From: Nemertoderma westbladi
Taxonomy: Eukaryota > Xenacoelomorpha > Nemertodermatida > Nemertodermatidae
NCBI GenBank assembly: GCA_032718475.1
Contig: JAUCBJ010003689.1
Coordinates: 1 to 41,275 of the forward strand
Direction of reading: 5' to 3'
DNA length: 41,275 nt
Positions 1 to 11,308 of this stretch are shown here, piece after piece; positions within the stretch are counted from its first letter, which is position 1, and each line of letters starts with the position of its first letter. The position numbers and the translations under genes are program-made. Below the pieces are notes generated by a model. That model was not told where the DNA came from. It did no database searches and saw nothing but the letters and a program-made list of their open reading frames with translations.

Positions 1-916
1 ATAGTTTAATAATAATAAAGAATATTTAGTGTTCGTGAATTAGTAATAAAATATATACACATTAATTAATATACAACTCTATCCTCTAAAGTTTAATCCT
101 TTTTGGTTTATATTTAATATACGTATTACATGCACTGCTATTATTTGCAAATAACTTACAATCTACCCATGATAACACAGTCACGTTATCTCAATGCATT
201 CAAATACGATTATACTCTGTCTCTACATTCTACGGACCACTCAACCAGCTGGTGTACAGAGTGTAATATTGGGATATATGGTACTGTTTAGGCCTAGCAA
301 TTTCATTTTGGCATAATTATTGGATATATAAAATATAGATAGTGTATGTATATTATGTAGCGCTAGTAGGAACTTATAAAGGTTTCAGTGTTTATGTTAA
401 ACATTAGGTACTACTGATAAACTTTCCATTACAATACGAGAGGTAGGCCTAACTTCCGTAATACTTATTTTTATTCACATATTTTTAATTTTTATGTGGG
501 ACGTTTTCCCTAATTTCTTTTTGAAACAAAACTGCTTGTTGCCACGTGATAAATACAATAAAGGTTTTTGCAAAGAAATAAAACTACAAATTAATTCTGA
601 TCCGAAATTTAATTACAATTCGACATTAAAAACTTGTTTAATAACTAACCACCAGTCTAAGGCGCCGTTCATAATACATGTCAAAAGTATAGAATATTGA
701 ATTTCTAACATATTTATCATTTAATTATTTTTTAATTTCATCTAAACAGTGTTGTAATATTTGTAGTATTCTAGAATGTTAGTTCCTAATTATGTTTCAA
801 TATATTTTAGGATTTTCTCTCGACTTCTGACTTTGTGTAAATGGCACATAAGACGCCACTTTTAAATATTATTATTTCTTAAAGATTATTATTATTTATT
901 GCTGTTAACTTATCAT
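1..916. other. AT-rich stretch with no recognised feature
   Basis: Only short open frames occur here, the longest 68 codons at 494-700 (+). They have no recognisable motif and the low-complexity composition of random AT-rich DNA. I see no exon, repeat boundary or RNA gene. Confidence 0.6.
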
Positions 917-2412
917 TATACACCATGACCCGTAATATAGTGTAAATTGCTTGGAATTTGAAATACAACTAGTTCTACTCACCGTCGTTGTTACCATGAA
1001 GCCGGAATTGTCGCTTTTGTCTTTAAATTTTTTTATAAGCGTTTTAAAAAAAATTTAATTTATTTTATATTTTACAACCAATGGTTTCATATGGACTTAC
1101 CGAGGTCGGCCGCTTCTTCACTGTTGCGCATATGAAAGAGATTGATAAAGTCAAATCGAGGTTTGTTAAATGCGCTCCCCTTCCATCCAACTCATCCAGC
1201 GACCGTGGCCATTAGAGCTATGGGAGAAAAAACTCTCACTGTAGATCTCCTTATTATGAACCCACCGCAATACACAACATTACCGCAGTTACCCCACAGA
1301 ACGGATAGGAAATTTTCACCGACAGAGATTCACCAGTTTACAAGTTCGATTTGGAAAAGTTCACAACAGAGAAATCGACACATTGTCACCAGGGCAACCT
1401 CCCACCCACTACTTCATCTGTTCAACTGGTGCCCATTTCTTTCCATGAGCTGTCATTGCAATGAATTTGCAAATATTGTAGGAACTTAACCGAGGATAAA
1501 TACCACGCTCTCAACTGCGCTTCGTGTCCCTACATAGCAGACCTTGCTAACCAACAAAACCACTAACTGTTTATATATCGCAATAATTTTATTTAATAAT
1601 TTAAATTTATAGTTCGGCCAGTATATTTATATTAAACAAAATTTGAGCAATTTTAAAAGAAATAAAAGCTTTTACCCCGTTAGGGGTGTACCTTGTTTTA
1701 AAAAAGTGTTATTTTGCAAAATCACACCCTCCGTATCGCGATCATTCTTCACATTAGTCGTAATTTCATATATATTATATTCCATATATATTTTATATAT
1801 ATATCATTAGAAAGCTTGCGTTGCAAGGATTCCAAATATGTTACAATGACTGAGTTTCGTTGAGAAACAGCTGAGATATGGGCGTTCAAAGATTGCAAGA
1901 AGGATCATTCGCTGTAGGCCATTCATTCTATTTAATAAAAATACACAAAATTCTAGAATGTGTTATTTTTATTTTTATTTTTTGGCTGGCAACAGCGGTA
2001 TGACAATACGATATCTCTATCGCGTAGCTGCTATTCATACATAAACAAGATGTTCCAGAACATTGTGTATTTATTAAATAGAATAAATGGCATAGAGCGA
2101 ACGATAATTTTTGCAATCTTTGAACCCCTATATCTCAGCTGTTTCTCAACGAAATGCAGATATTGATTAAGATTTGGAATCCTTGCAACACAAGCTTTCT
2201 AATGATATGACACTACTATTGTGAAGAATGGCCATGATACGGAGGGTGAGATTTCGCAAAAGACACATTTAACGCTTATAAAAAAAATTAAAGGCAAATT
2301 CGAAAATTCAGGTTAAAAATTTCAAGCAATATGATATAAAGATTTGTAGAAAAATTGGGGGGGGGTGCCGGGTCATCAGAAAATTACACTATATTAAGGA
2401 CCAGGGTGTATA
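917..2412. mobile_element. Long inverted-repeat (MITE/foldback-type) DNA element, interrupted by an insertion
   Basis: The two ends are inverted copies. About 29 bp from 917 (tatacaccatgacccg, then taatatagtgtaa) pairs with the reverse complement of about 2384-2412. Homology continues inward: the ctccgtatc block near 1728 pairs with 2237-2247, the cattagaaagctt block near 1805 with 2195-2210, and the cagctgagatat block near 1869 with 2133-2145. The arms are diverged, which suggests an old copy. The tips begin TA-CACC and end GGTG-TA, which would fit a TA target duplication of Tc1/mariner type, but that is inference. No transposase frame is present. The left arm stops near 1055 and resumes near 1697. 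Confidence 0.7.
1056..1696. other. Insertion inside the left arm of the 917-2412 element
   Basis: This block has no counterpart in the opposite arm, so it was probably inserted into the inverted-repeat element. Its core (about 1080-1540) is visibly less AT-rich than its surroundings. Several frames are partly open on +: one from ATG 1081 for 44 codons, another at 1142-1489 for 115 codons. Neither contains a motif I recognise. It could be a decayed processed pseudogene or another short transposon. It ends with AT-rich DNA and a small hairpin (taccccgttaggggtgta) near 1672. Confidence 0.4.
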
Positions 2413-3389
2413 TACATACATTATACATATCAGTGCACTAGCAATCTAAGGCAATTATTATATAACATAACAATTATACATTTGGCAGCCTCATTTGAGT
2501 CGCTGCCATTTGAATTTCCATTAACATTTTAGTTCGAGATTATATTATTATAAAGATGATTAGCCTATAAAAGAAAGTAAGAAGCCGACATTAATTTCAA
2601 TTAATCAGATAAACATTGGAATTTATTCCACAAATTGTTTTACTAACCAATTTATAACCGCCGTTTCATATTTCTACAAATTTCAAGACATGCATTAGAT
2701 TGGAGATTGGACAATACAACAGCTGCATGTGCTAATACTGAAGTCTACTCGCGTTTAGATCACCAGTCATCTAAATTGGTGGGGATGTCGTGTCCTAATT
2801 GGTTGGTTATATTTCTTGTATTTAAGCATAGTGGTACTATCAGACTGGCCCACGACATATTATCCATCCTTCGTCTACAGCTACTACACCCGGAAGCAAA
2901 GTGTGAATGACCTTGGAATACCCTACCGGTACAACATTGACTGCGAGTTAGGAGTGGAAAAAAGGCAATAAGGGGCGGCGTAAAAGCAATAAGGAGATGT
3001 AAAAAAGGCAATAAGAGGAGGTGATGAGAAAAAAGGCAATAAGAGGAGGTGAAAAGGCAATTTTGTGGAATAAAATTACATATTAAGAAAAACAAATAGC
3101 TTTTCTATGGAAGGAGTGCGAATATTGTTTCATTTGAAAATGAATAAAAAATATCTTCCTATTCTGCTCGTTGCTGTAATTTCATTTGTAGTACTCAGTA
3201 ATTTTTAAAACATTACATTTAAAAATTGCAGTAATAAATTATATTTACATTAGATCGTGATATTTAGTAATCTTAAATATTTAGTAAATATACAAGTAGC
3301 TCTAGAACTACAGTCTGACAGTCCAAGTCCTAGAACAACTATTTCTATAACACTGTCATGTTTTTATTCATTGTTATGTTGTAATAACG
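2413..3389. other. Upstream flank of the EFA6-like gene
   Basis: No gene is recognised. It would include the 5' UTR and possibly the promoter of the + strand gene starting at 3390. A purine-rich imperfect repeat lies at 2954-3060. Confidence 0.5.
2954..3060 (+). repeat. Imperfect purine-rich tandem repeat
   Basis: About four irregular units of 19-28 bp share the core aaaaggcaataagaggaggt. One strand is almost pure purine. This is probably a small minisatellite. It lies about 330 bp upstream of the EFA6-like start codon. Confidence 0.7.
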
Positions 3390-3841
3390 ATGTCTCGCAG
3401 TAAGCCGTCGGCTATAAGCCTAACAGCCTATCGGAACTTGAAATCCGAAAGAAATTCAGTAAGTATTCATCAACCGACGAGCAGGTTGGAGACGGTGCAG
3501 GAGTCATCGAAACCAACTCAACACAACCGAACACGCTCCGATCTCACAACCATCGGAACACCCACACTGGTTGTCCCGCCCACCGGACCCCGGTATTCTG
3601 GGGTATTAGTTCCCGCCTACCAACAACACCCAGATAATCGCAACTCTTTGCGACTAACAACAACCGGGACTGCCGCCGATAAAAATGACCCGGAAGAAGA
3701 TGAAAGCGAATGGACCTTTCCCGCTTTACCTAATCTCAAGACTGCCCAGGTTGATGTGGAATCTGCACGCCGATTGGCCAGACGCCTTTATTATTTGGAC
3801 GGGTTTAACAAATCAGATGTTGCAAAGCATTTATCAAAAAA
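3390..3841 (+). CDS. EFA6/PSD-type Arf guanine nucleotide exchange factor, coding exon 1
   Basis: EFA6/PSD proteins activate Arf6 at the plasma membrane through a Sec7 domain followed by a PH domain. Residues 1-110 are a Ser/Thr/Pro-rich low-complexity leader. Residues 124-150 open the Sec7 domain: LARRLYYLDGFNKSDVAKHL matches the conserved start seen in PSD proteins. Reading continues to 3902, but homology ends at SK (residue 150), where a GTTAGT donor begins at 3842. The exon therefore ends after two bases of a codon (452 nt). The acceptor at 8411-8412 supplies the third base and restores the family's KNN motif. ATG 3390 is the only good start seen; a non-coding or further upstream exon is not excluded. 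The MT-binding or other N-terminal motifs known from some EFA6 proteins were not recognised. Confidence 0.87.
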
Positions 3842-5885
3842 GTTAGTATTTATTTTAGTCTGGTCTGTGCAAGAAGATCCAATTGCATTTGGTCTTGCAT
3901 GATGTGCATTAAATAGTGTTTACACAGTATAACTGTTTACACTATAAATTGTGGGGAGAGCAACGGCGTAAGTGAACTTATCAAACAGGTACCGCTGTTT
4001 CAATTGTTCTCTGTCTGTCGGTCTGTTTGTTCGTCTGTTTGTCGTGCTATCAGCTAATAACTCTGTTATTCTCATGAAATTAATCTTAACTTATTACACA
4101 TGTCGAAAGTCTGAAATAGAACTTGCGCGGGGTGACTCGGCAATTCTCCATTCTCCCGCTAGGGGGCTATTAGGAAACAGTTGACATAGTGGTGCCTATA
4201 TGATAAACCACCCGAACATGTACAGTATCGTTCGCCATAGTGTAAGTAGATTCATGGCAATGACTATTAGGTGGGGGGCTATGATGACGTATATTGCAGC
4301 CGCATATTGCGTCAATCTGAGTACCGGTGTTCTGGAGTAGGGATTTATAGGATCAAACCTGAAGGTGACCAATTCGTTGAAACCTGGACGTCATATCCAA
4401 CTTTACGATTGCCTTTAATCTCATCGGTTTAATTTCTGTTAGTCATTTAAGTCTTAATAACAACGTATCTCTATTCACAGTAGTTCTCAAGATAAACATA
4501 CAGGTACAAAGTTCTATAGTTTCATTAGTTTCTATCATCAATTATGAAATGACCTTTCAGCTAAATAAAAGCTGCCTCTATACATTATCATAACAGTGTA
4601 AAAAAGCAAGGAAATACTGAACCCTACGAATCAATACTATACTATTGACTGTAAAGAAGAATGAGCTATTACATAATGAAATGACTCTTTATGGAAAAAT
4701 GGTTGAATTTCTCCAACTTTATTTATGCGTCACTGGACACGTTTGTGCAACGGCTGACGTATTAATTAATTAATTAGTAAGAAGTAGTTGAAGAGAACTA
4801 GTTAATACAATGCAAGTAGTAGGGTCTTGGGCGGCTCGGTGACAGTTAGACCCCACTGACTGGTGCCAGACTGTCTGGGTGACACCCAATGGCACCTATG
4901 GGAGTCATTGGGTGTCATTGGCGCCAAACTGTCTGGGTGACACCTCCTAATTAGGCTAATTAGACCCTAATTGACAGGTGTCATCAATTAATTAGTACAA
5001 TTAAACCCTAATAGGTGTCTTACGACTCCTAATTAGGGTTTAATTGATTATCCCAATTAATCAATCCGATACGCAATGGTGTCAGTGTTGTCTAACTGTA
5101 CACCTAGAGGCCCAAGAGGGTGTCATAAGTGACACCGCGGCTCTTTTATTTATTAATACCTATTTATTTATATTTAATTTTAAATAATTATTTGTATTTT
5201 ATTTTACTTTATTTATTCGTATTTAATTTTAAATTAATTATTCATTTGTACTTTATTTTAAATTAATAAATTGTATTAACTTTACTTTATACATTGATTT
5301 CTATTTTTAGATTAATTAGTTTTATATTGCCAATGACGTAATTATGACATAATGTCTATATTTAGCTCTATGGTTTATAGATCCCATACTGGTAACTATT
5401 TTGGAGTTAATGTTAGCAAAGGGCCTAAACTTAAGACAAGCTATCGCCTAGGTTACCAGTTACGCATGAATGAGCAATTTATCGGGGCCCCTCTTAAAAT
5501 TCTTTGTGCTGCGTCAGGATTGCCTCATTTAAGGAAGCCGCATCCCTATCGATAATCTAATTATGGTATCGCTAACCATTTTCAGTATACTGTATAATTA
5601 AATAGGGCCCTCTTTTAATACATAAGTTTATATATATATACAGTTTATCTTCAATTTAATTTGTTTTTATTTACAACCCTAAATGGTTCTACTGTATTAT
5701 AATTTATGTTTTATAATAACAAGCTATATCCGGTTAATCCGTATTAATTTTCTTTGTACTGAGGTTATCGAGGGCGCTCTTTCCAATGGTCCTATTATCA
5801 CAACGATCTAACCTACTGTATAATTAATTACTTAAGACTGCGAGGTATGCGTAATTAACACATCTCATTTACCAGTTTTCCTTAA

Positions 5886-6303
5886 AAACTATGAAGTTAT
5901 ATTGCTTAAGAGTTCTAAGGGGCGAGCCATGAGGCAAGATGTTTGAGACTTATTTAGATATATTATTACTTAATTTTGACCCCCCAATCGGCATCTACTA
6001 CGGCATAGGCCATATCTTTTGCGGAGTCATAGAGTAGTCTGAAGTTCCTCTGCCTGCCGCTAGAGGGCGTATTATTTGAAAATCAACATCTTCTCCAGCT
6101 TTGTTATTTACAATCCGCCAAACTATGAAGTTATATTGCCTAAGAGTTCTAAGGGGCGAGCCATGAGGCAAGATGTTTGAGTCTTATTTAGATATATTAT
6201 TACTTAATTTTGACCCCTCAATCGGTATCTATTACAATATGGGCTATATTTTTTGCAGAGTCACAGAGTAGTCTGAAGTTCCCCAGTCTGCCGCTAGAGG
6301 GCG
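5886..6303 (+). repeat. Direct repeat, two copies about 184 bp long at 234-bp spacing
   Basis: Copy 1 (5886-6069) and copy 2 (6120-6303) both start aaactatgaagttatattgc and end gccgctagagggcg, with several substitutions. They lie inside the long-TIR element and may be part of its internal sequence. Confidence 0.85.
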
Positions 6304-6396
6304 AAATGTCTCAAAGTGAAAACCATATGGTAGCCATGAATTGGTTACTAGGCAATAATACTGCATTTTGCAACGTTAGGCCTATTGCTGACCGAA

Positions 6397-6485
6397 CGAA
6401 AACTGCCCTGGTTCATGCAGGCATCGAACCCATGGCATACGGGAGATGTGAATTCAATGCAACCACTACACCAAGGTGGAAACAG
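6397..6485 (-). mobile_element. tRNA-derived SINE-like fragment
   Basis: Read on the minus strand, it has a pol III A-box-like stretch (tggtgtagtggttg, about 6461-6474) and a B-box-like stretch (ggttcgatgcc, 6420-6430) about 30-35 bp apart, as in a tRNA head. It shares cacctt-ggtg...tagtggttgcattgaatt...gggttcgat...cagttttcg with the + strand copy at 13590-13687. It cannot fold as a full tRNA and has no complete acceptor stem. Confidence 0.68.
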
Positions 6486-6509
6486 TAACCGTCGAATTTG
6501 TTCGTTGAC

Positions 6510-6765
6510 GTTCGAATTTGTAAGACTCTCATTTAAGACCTGACACAGACTATGCCTCACTGAGGCATAGACTATGACTCACTGAGGCATAGACTATGAC
6601 TCACTGAGGCATAGACTATGCCTCATTGAGGCACTGAGGCATAGTCTATGCCTCAGTGCACTATGCCTCAGTGAGGCATAGTCTATGCCTCAGTGAGTCA
6701 TAGTCTATGCCTCAGTGAGGCATAGTCTGTGTCAGGTCTTAAATGAGAGTCTTACAAATTCGAAC
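6510..6765. repeat. 256-bp near-perfect palindrome built from a nested repeat
   Basis: Arms of 105 bp (6510-6614 and 6661-6765) are reverse complements with a single mismatch (6599/6676) by my base-by-base check. The 46-nt centre is itself partly self-complementary. Each arm starts with unique sequence (gttcgaatttgtaagactct) and then repeats cctcactgaggcatagacta-like units that contain the small palindrome cctcactgagg. It could extrude as a cruciform. It directly adjoins the right 247-bp arm of the surrounding element. Confidence 0.95.
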
Positions 6766-7068
6766 GATTAATTGGGATAATCAATTAAACCCTAATTAGG
6801 AGTCGTAAGATACCTATTAGGGTTTAATTGTACTAATTAATTGATGACACTTGTCAATTCGGGTCTAATTAGCCTAATGAGGAGGTGTCACCCAGACAGT
6901 CTGGCGCCAATGACACCCAATGACACCCATAGGTGCCATTGGGTGTCACCCAGACAGTCTGGCGCCAGTCAGTTGGGTCTAACTGTCACCGAGCCGCCCA
7001 AGACCCTACTACTAATGAAATAAAAAAAAAGGGAAAATAATGCAATAGTTAGTAGATCAATAAATAAG

Positions 7069-7685
7069 CCTACTACTACTATAATTGGCCTGGTTCATTG
7101 AAACTGCACCTTGATATGTTCTTCCAGCTTAACAAAAACATTTTGTCACCAAAAGCAATCTACAATTGGCAAGCCCAAGCCCAATGCCGGCTTATCAATA
7201 AAGTTGCACCGCCACAACTCCATATGCCCCATGACTTTCGTGAGATTATCCGCATCTTCAAGGCCAGTGTCCTTTAGGAGGCGTCTCACGAAAGTTATGA
7301 GCTGTCCACCATGCTTATTTTCTCCATGAGGCTGCCAATGCACAAGATTATGCACAGGCTGTTCCTCACGGCGAAAACAATGTCCTGCAAAGCGGAGGCA
7401 GCTTTGTTCTAGTGCCAAGCTTGGGGGAACCAATGAGAGACCTCCAATGTTACTGGTTGGAGATGTCTGCATTGTCTTGACACAGTGAACCCGGCGTAGC
7501 ATTCTTGTGAATGTGCCATCCGGAGATTTGGTGACATAAGCAGTTAGTGCCCAGCATGGACTCCCATATAAGAGTACTGGAACTACTGCTGCTCTAAATA
7601 ATCGCACGTTAAGTTTTCGATAAATTCTGTGTGACCTCCAAATCCTGGAAAATCCATTCGATGCTGCCCATGCCTTTCCCTTACG
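7069..7685 (-). mobile_element. 3'-end fragment of a non-LTR retrotransposon (LINE)
   Basis: The minus strand encodes the typical region after the reverse transcriptase palm: RLFRAAVVPVLLYGSPCWAL, then LRFAGHCFRREEQPVHNLV and RRLLKDTGLEDADNL (open at 7146-7607; homology continues out of frame to about 7685). The 3' end finishes near 7069 with a short (TAG)n-like tail. The RT catalytic core and endonuclease are absent, as expected for a 5'-truncated copy. A second fragment of the same family lies at 21565-21935. Confidence 0.85.
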
Positions 7686-8347
7686 TATTCGATAATAATT
7701 GAATAATAATAGGCCTACTAGTAGAGTACAATAGAGGTAGCAATAGCTGAGTAGTTAGTGCGAACATTGACCGCACGTGAAAATAGTGATCTCCAGCGCA
7801 AATTGATCGCATATGATATAAAGTTTTGTTTATTCTTTTGGTTAGAAAACACCAACACTGCAAACTGCAAATTTTCCTTAATGTTTTCAATTTCAATTAA
7901 ATCAAATTAAGTTTTTAAACCAGGAAATTATCGGACCCATTGAGTACATAAATACGCAAAAATGAATTTTGTTAATTATATATGTTCTTATTTATTAATT
8001 AAATTAATTTATTCTTATTTGTTAATTCTTATTTAATGTTGTAAAAAGTTAGGAACGACCTTATTTACTTTGCAATTTTCCACCGGGGCAATTTACTCTT
8101 TGGTGGGTAAGTGTCATTGGGGGGTAATTGTCCGGGGGGCTATTGTCCTCGCTCTTCGGGGGCGATTGTCCGGGTGGAAATTGTCCTGTCACTCACTGTA
8201 TGTATACAATACAGTATGTATGTATGTATTATGTCCTAGTTTTGTTTACTGTAAACGGCAGATATGATCTCGTTTTGTAGGTAAGTAATCAGCATTTATT
8301 TGCATTTATTTTTACATTTACTTATATATTATTATATTTAATAGTAA

Positions 8348-8608
<261 letters not shown>

Positions 8609-8636
8609 TAGTTATTCTAGACAACTAATTATTATA

Positions 8637-11308
8637 GTTAGTTCCACTCTGTTCCCTAAAGTAATGACTGTTCATCACCATAGGTGATCTTCCACAGTAA
8701 ACCCTTCCACTCTGTTTCACAAAAGAATGCCTGTTCATCACCATAGGTGATCTTCCACAATAAACCCTTCCACTCTGTTTCCTAATAGAATGCCTGTTCA
8801 CCACCACGGGTGATCTTCCACAGTAAACCCTCCCACTCTGTCTCCTAATAGAATCCCTGTTCACCACCATAGGTTATTTTCCACAGTAAACCCTTCCTCT
8901 CTGTTTCCTAATAGAATGCCTGTTCACCACCATGGGTGATCTTCCACAGTAAACCCTTCCACTCTGTGTTTCCTAAAGGAGTGCCTGTTCAACATCATGG
9001 GTGATCTTCCACAGTAAACCCTCCCACTCTGTCTCCTAATAGAATGCCTGTTCACCACCATAGGTTATTTTCCACAGTAAACCATTCCACTCTGTTTCAC
9101 AAAAGAATGCCTGTTCACCACCATGGGTGATCTTCCACAGTAAACCCTTCCTCTCTGTTTCCTAAAGGAATGCCTGTTCACCACCATGGGTGATCTTCCA
9201 CAGTAAACCCTTCCACTCTGTTTCCTAATAGAATGCCTGTTCACCACCATAGGTTATTTTCCACAGTAAACCATTCCACTCTGTTTCACAAAAGAATGCC
9301 TGTTCATCACCATAGGTGATCTTCCACAGTAAACCCTTCCACCCTGTTTCCTAAAGGAGTGCCTGTTCAACATCATGGGTGATCTTCCACAGTAAACCCT
9401 TCCACTCTGTTTCCTAATAGAATGCCTGTTCACCACCATGGGTGATCTTCCTCAGTAAACCCTTCCACTTCCACTCTGTTTCCTAAAGGAATGCCTGTTC
9501 ACCACCATGGATGATCTTCCACAGTAAACCCTTCCACTCTGTTTCCTAATGAAATGCCTGTTCACCACTATAGGTTATTTTCCACAGTAAACCATTCCAC
9601 TCTGTTTCCTAATAGAATGCCTGTTCACCACCATGGGTGATCTTCCACAGTAAACCCTTCCACTCTGTGTTTCCTAAAGGAGTGCCTGTTCAACATCATG
9701 GGTGATCTTCCACAGTAAACCCTCCCACTCTGTCTCCTAATAGAATGCCTGTTCACCACCATAGGTTATTTTCCACAGTAAACCATTCCACTCTGTTTCA
9801 CAAAAGAATGCCTGTTCACCACCATGGGTGATCTTCCACAGTAAACCCTTCCTCTCTGTTTCCTAAAGGAATGCCTGTTCACCACCATGGGTGATCTTCC
9901 ACAGTAAACCCTTCCACTCTGTTTCCTAATAGAATGCCTGTTCACCACCATAGGTTATTTTCCACAGTAAACCATTCCACTCTGTTTCACAAAAGAATGC
10001 CTGTTCATCACCATAGGTGATCTTCCACAGTAAACCCTTCCTCTCTGTTTCCTAATAGAATGCCTGTTCACCACCATGGGTGATCTTCCTCAGTAAACCC
10101 TTCCACTTCCACTCTGTTTCCTAAAGGAATGCCTGTTCACCACCATGGATGATCTTCCACAGTAAACCATTCCACTCTGTGTTTCCTAAAGGAATGCCTG
10201 TTCACCGCCATGGTTATCTTCCACAGTAAACCCTTCCACTCTGTTTCCTAATGAAATGCCTGTTCACCACTATAGGTTATTTTCCACAGTAAACCATTCC
10301 ACTCTGTTTCACAAAAGAATGCCTGTTCATCACCATAGGTGATCTTCCACAGTAAACCCTTCCTCTATGTTTCCTAAAGGAATGCCTGTTCACCACCATG
10401 GGTGATCTTCCACAGTAAACCCTTCCACTCTGTTTCCTAATAGAATGCCTGTTCACCACCATGGGTGATCTTCCACAGTAAACCCTCCCACTCTGTTTCC
10501 TAATGAAATGCCTGTTCACCACCATAGGTTATTTTCCACAGTAAACCCTTCCACTCTGTTTCACAAAAGAATGCCTGTTCATCACCATAGGTGATCTTCC
10601 ACAGTAAACCCTTCCACCCTGTTTCCTAAAGGAGTGCCTGTTCAACATCATGGGTGATCTTCCACAGTAAACCCTTCCTCTCTGTTTCCTAAAGGAATGC
10701 CTGTTCACCACCATGGGTGATCTTCCACAGTAAACCCTTCCACTCTGTTTCCTAATGAAATGCCTGTTCACCACCATAGGTTATTTTCCACAGTAAACCA
10801 TTCCACTCTGTTTCACAAAAGAATGCCTGTTCATCACCATAGGTGATCTTCCACAGTAAACCCTTCCACCCTGTTTCCTAAAGGAGTGCCTGTTCAACAT
10901 CATGGGTGATCTTCCACAGTAAACCCTTCCACTCTGTTTCCTAAAGGAATGTCTGTTCACCACCATGGGTGATCTCCACAGTAAACCCTTCCACTCTGTT
11001 TCCTAAAGGAATGCCTGTTCACCACCATGGGTGATCTTCCACAGTAAACCCTTCCACTCTGTTTCCTAAAGGAATAACTGTTCACCACCATGGGTGATTT
11101 TCCACAGTAAACCCTTCCACGCTGTTTCCTAAAGGAATGCGGTGATCTTCCATAGTAAACTCTTCCACTCTGTTTCCTAAAGGAATGCCCATGGTAGTGT
11201 TCACTACCATGGGTTATCTTCCACAGTAAACCCTTCCACTCTGTTTCCCAAAGGAATGCCTGTTCACCACCATGGGTGATCTTCCACAGTAAACCCTTCC
11301 ACCCAGGT
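8637..11308. repeat. 63-bp satellite/minisatellite array, about 42 copies
   Basis: The monomer resembles ccactctgtttcctaaagga followed by atgcctgttcaccaccatgg and gtgatcttccacagtaaacc. Most units are 63 bp, with some 2-bp (ctctgtgttt), 6-bp and larger deviations near the right end. Unit variants recur in order: the blocks at 9065-9250 and 9766-9951 are identical in translation and 701 bp apart, so the array has higher-order structure. Because 63 is a multiple of 3, the minus strand shows repeated 21-residue open frames, but ggttatttt-type units introduce stops. The array begins about 30 bp inside intron 2 of the EFA6-like gene. Confidence 0.97.

Larger units (their letters stand above)
4816..7012. 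mobile_element. DNA element with 247-bp terminal inverted repeats
   Basis: Positions 4816-5062 and 6766-7012 are inverted copies with no net indel (coordinates sum to 11828 at both ends) and few mismatches by eye. The outer tip reads gtagtagggtcttgggcggc. Inside the arms are shorter repeats of gtcacccagacagtctgg. I see no transposase. The interior contains two 234-bp-spaced direct repeats (5886-6303), a SINE (6397-6485) and a large palindrome (6510-6765) that abuts the right arm exactly. No clear target-site duplication is visible, so the superfamily is unknown. The stretch 5063-5885 is AT-rich with one 67-codon frame (5352-5555) of no recognised function. Confidence 0.82.

Noticed and set aside
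1142-1489. 115-codon + protein gene
   Set aside because: Biased, motif-less frame inside an insertion with competing frames; not supported as a gene.
3842-3902. Extension of the EFA6 exon 1 frame to a stop at 3902
   Set aside because: Homology ends at a GTTAGT donor, and the in-phase continuation is found at 8413.
8625-10966. Series of minus-strand small repeat proteins (61-82 codons)
   Set aside because: They are pieces of the 63-bp satellite, broken by regularly recurring stops, with no unique coding context.
8637-11308. CRISPR array
   Set aside because: Units are contiguous 63-bp copies without unique spacers, and the DNA is from an animal. The same reasoning excludes the 42-bp array at 40951-41275.
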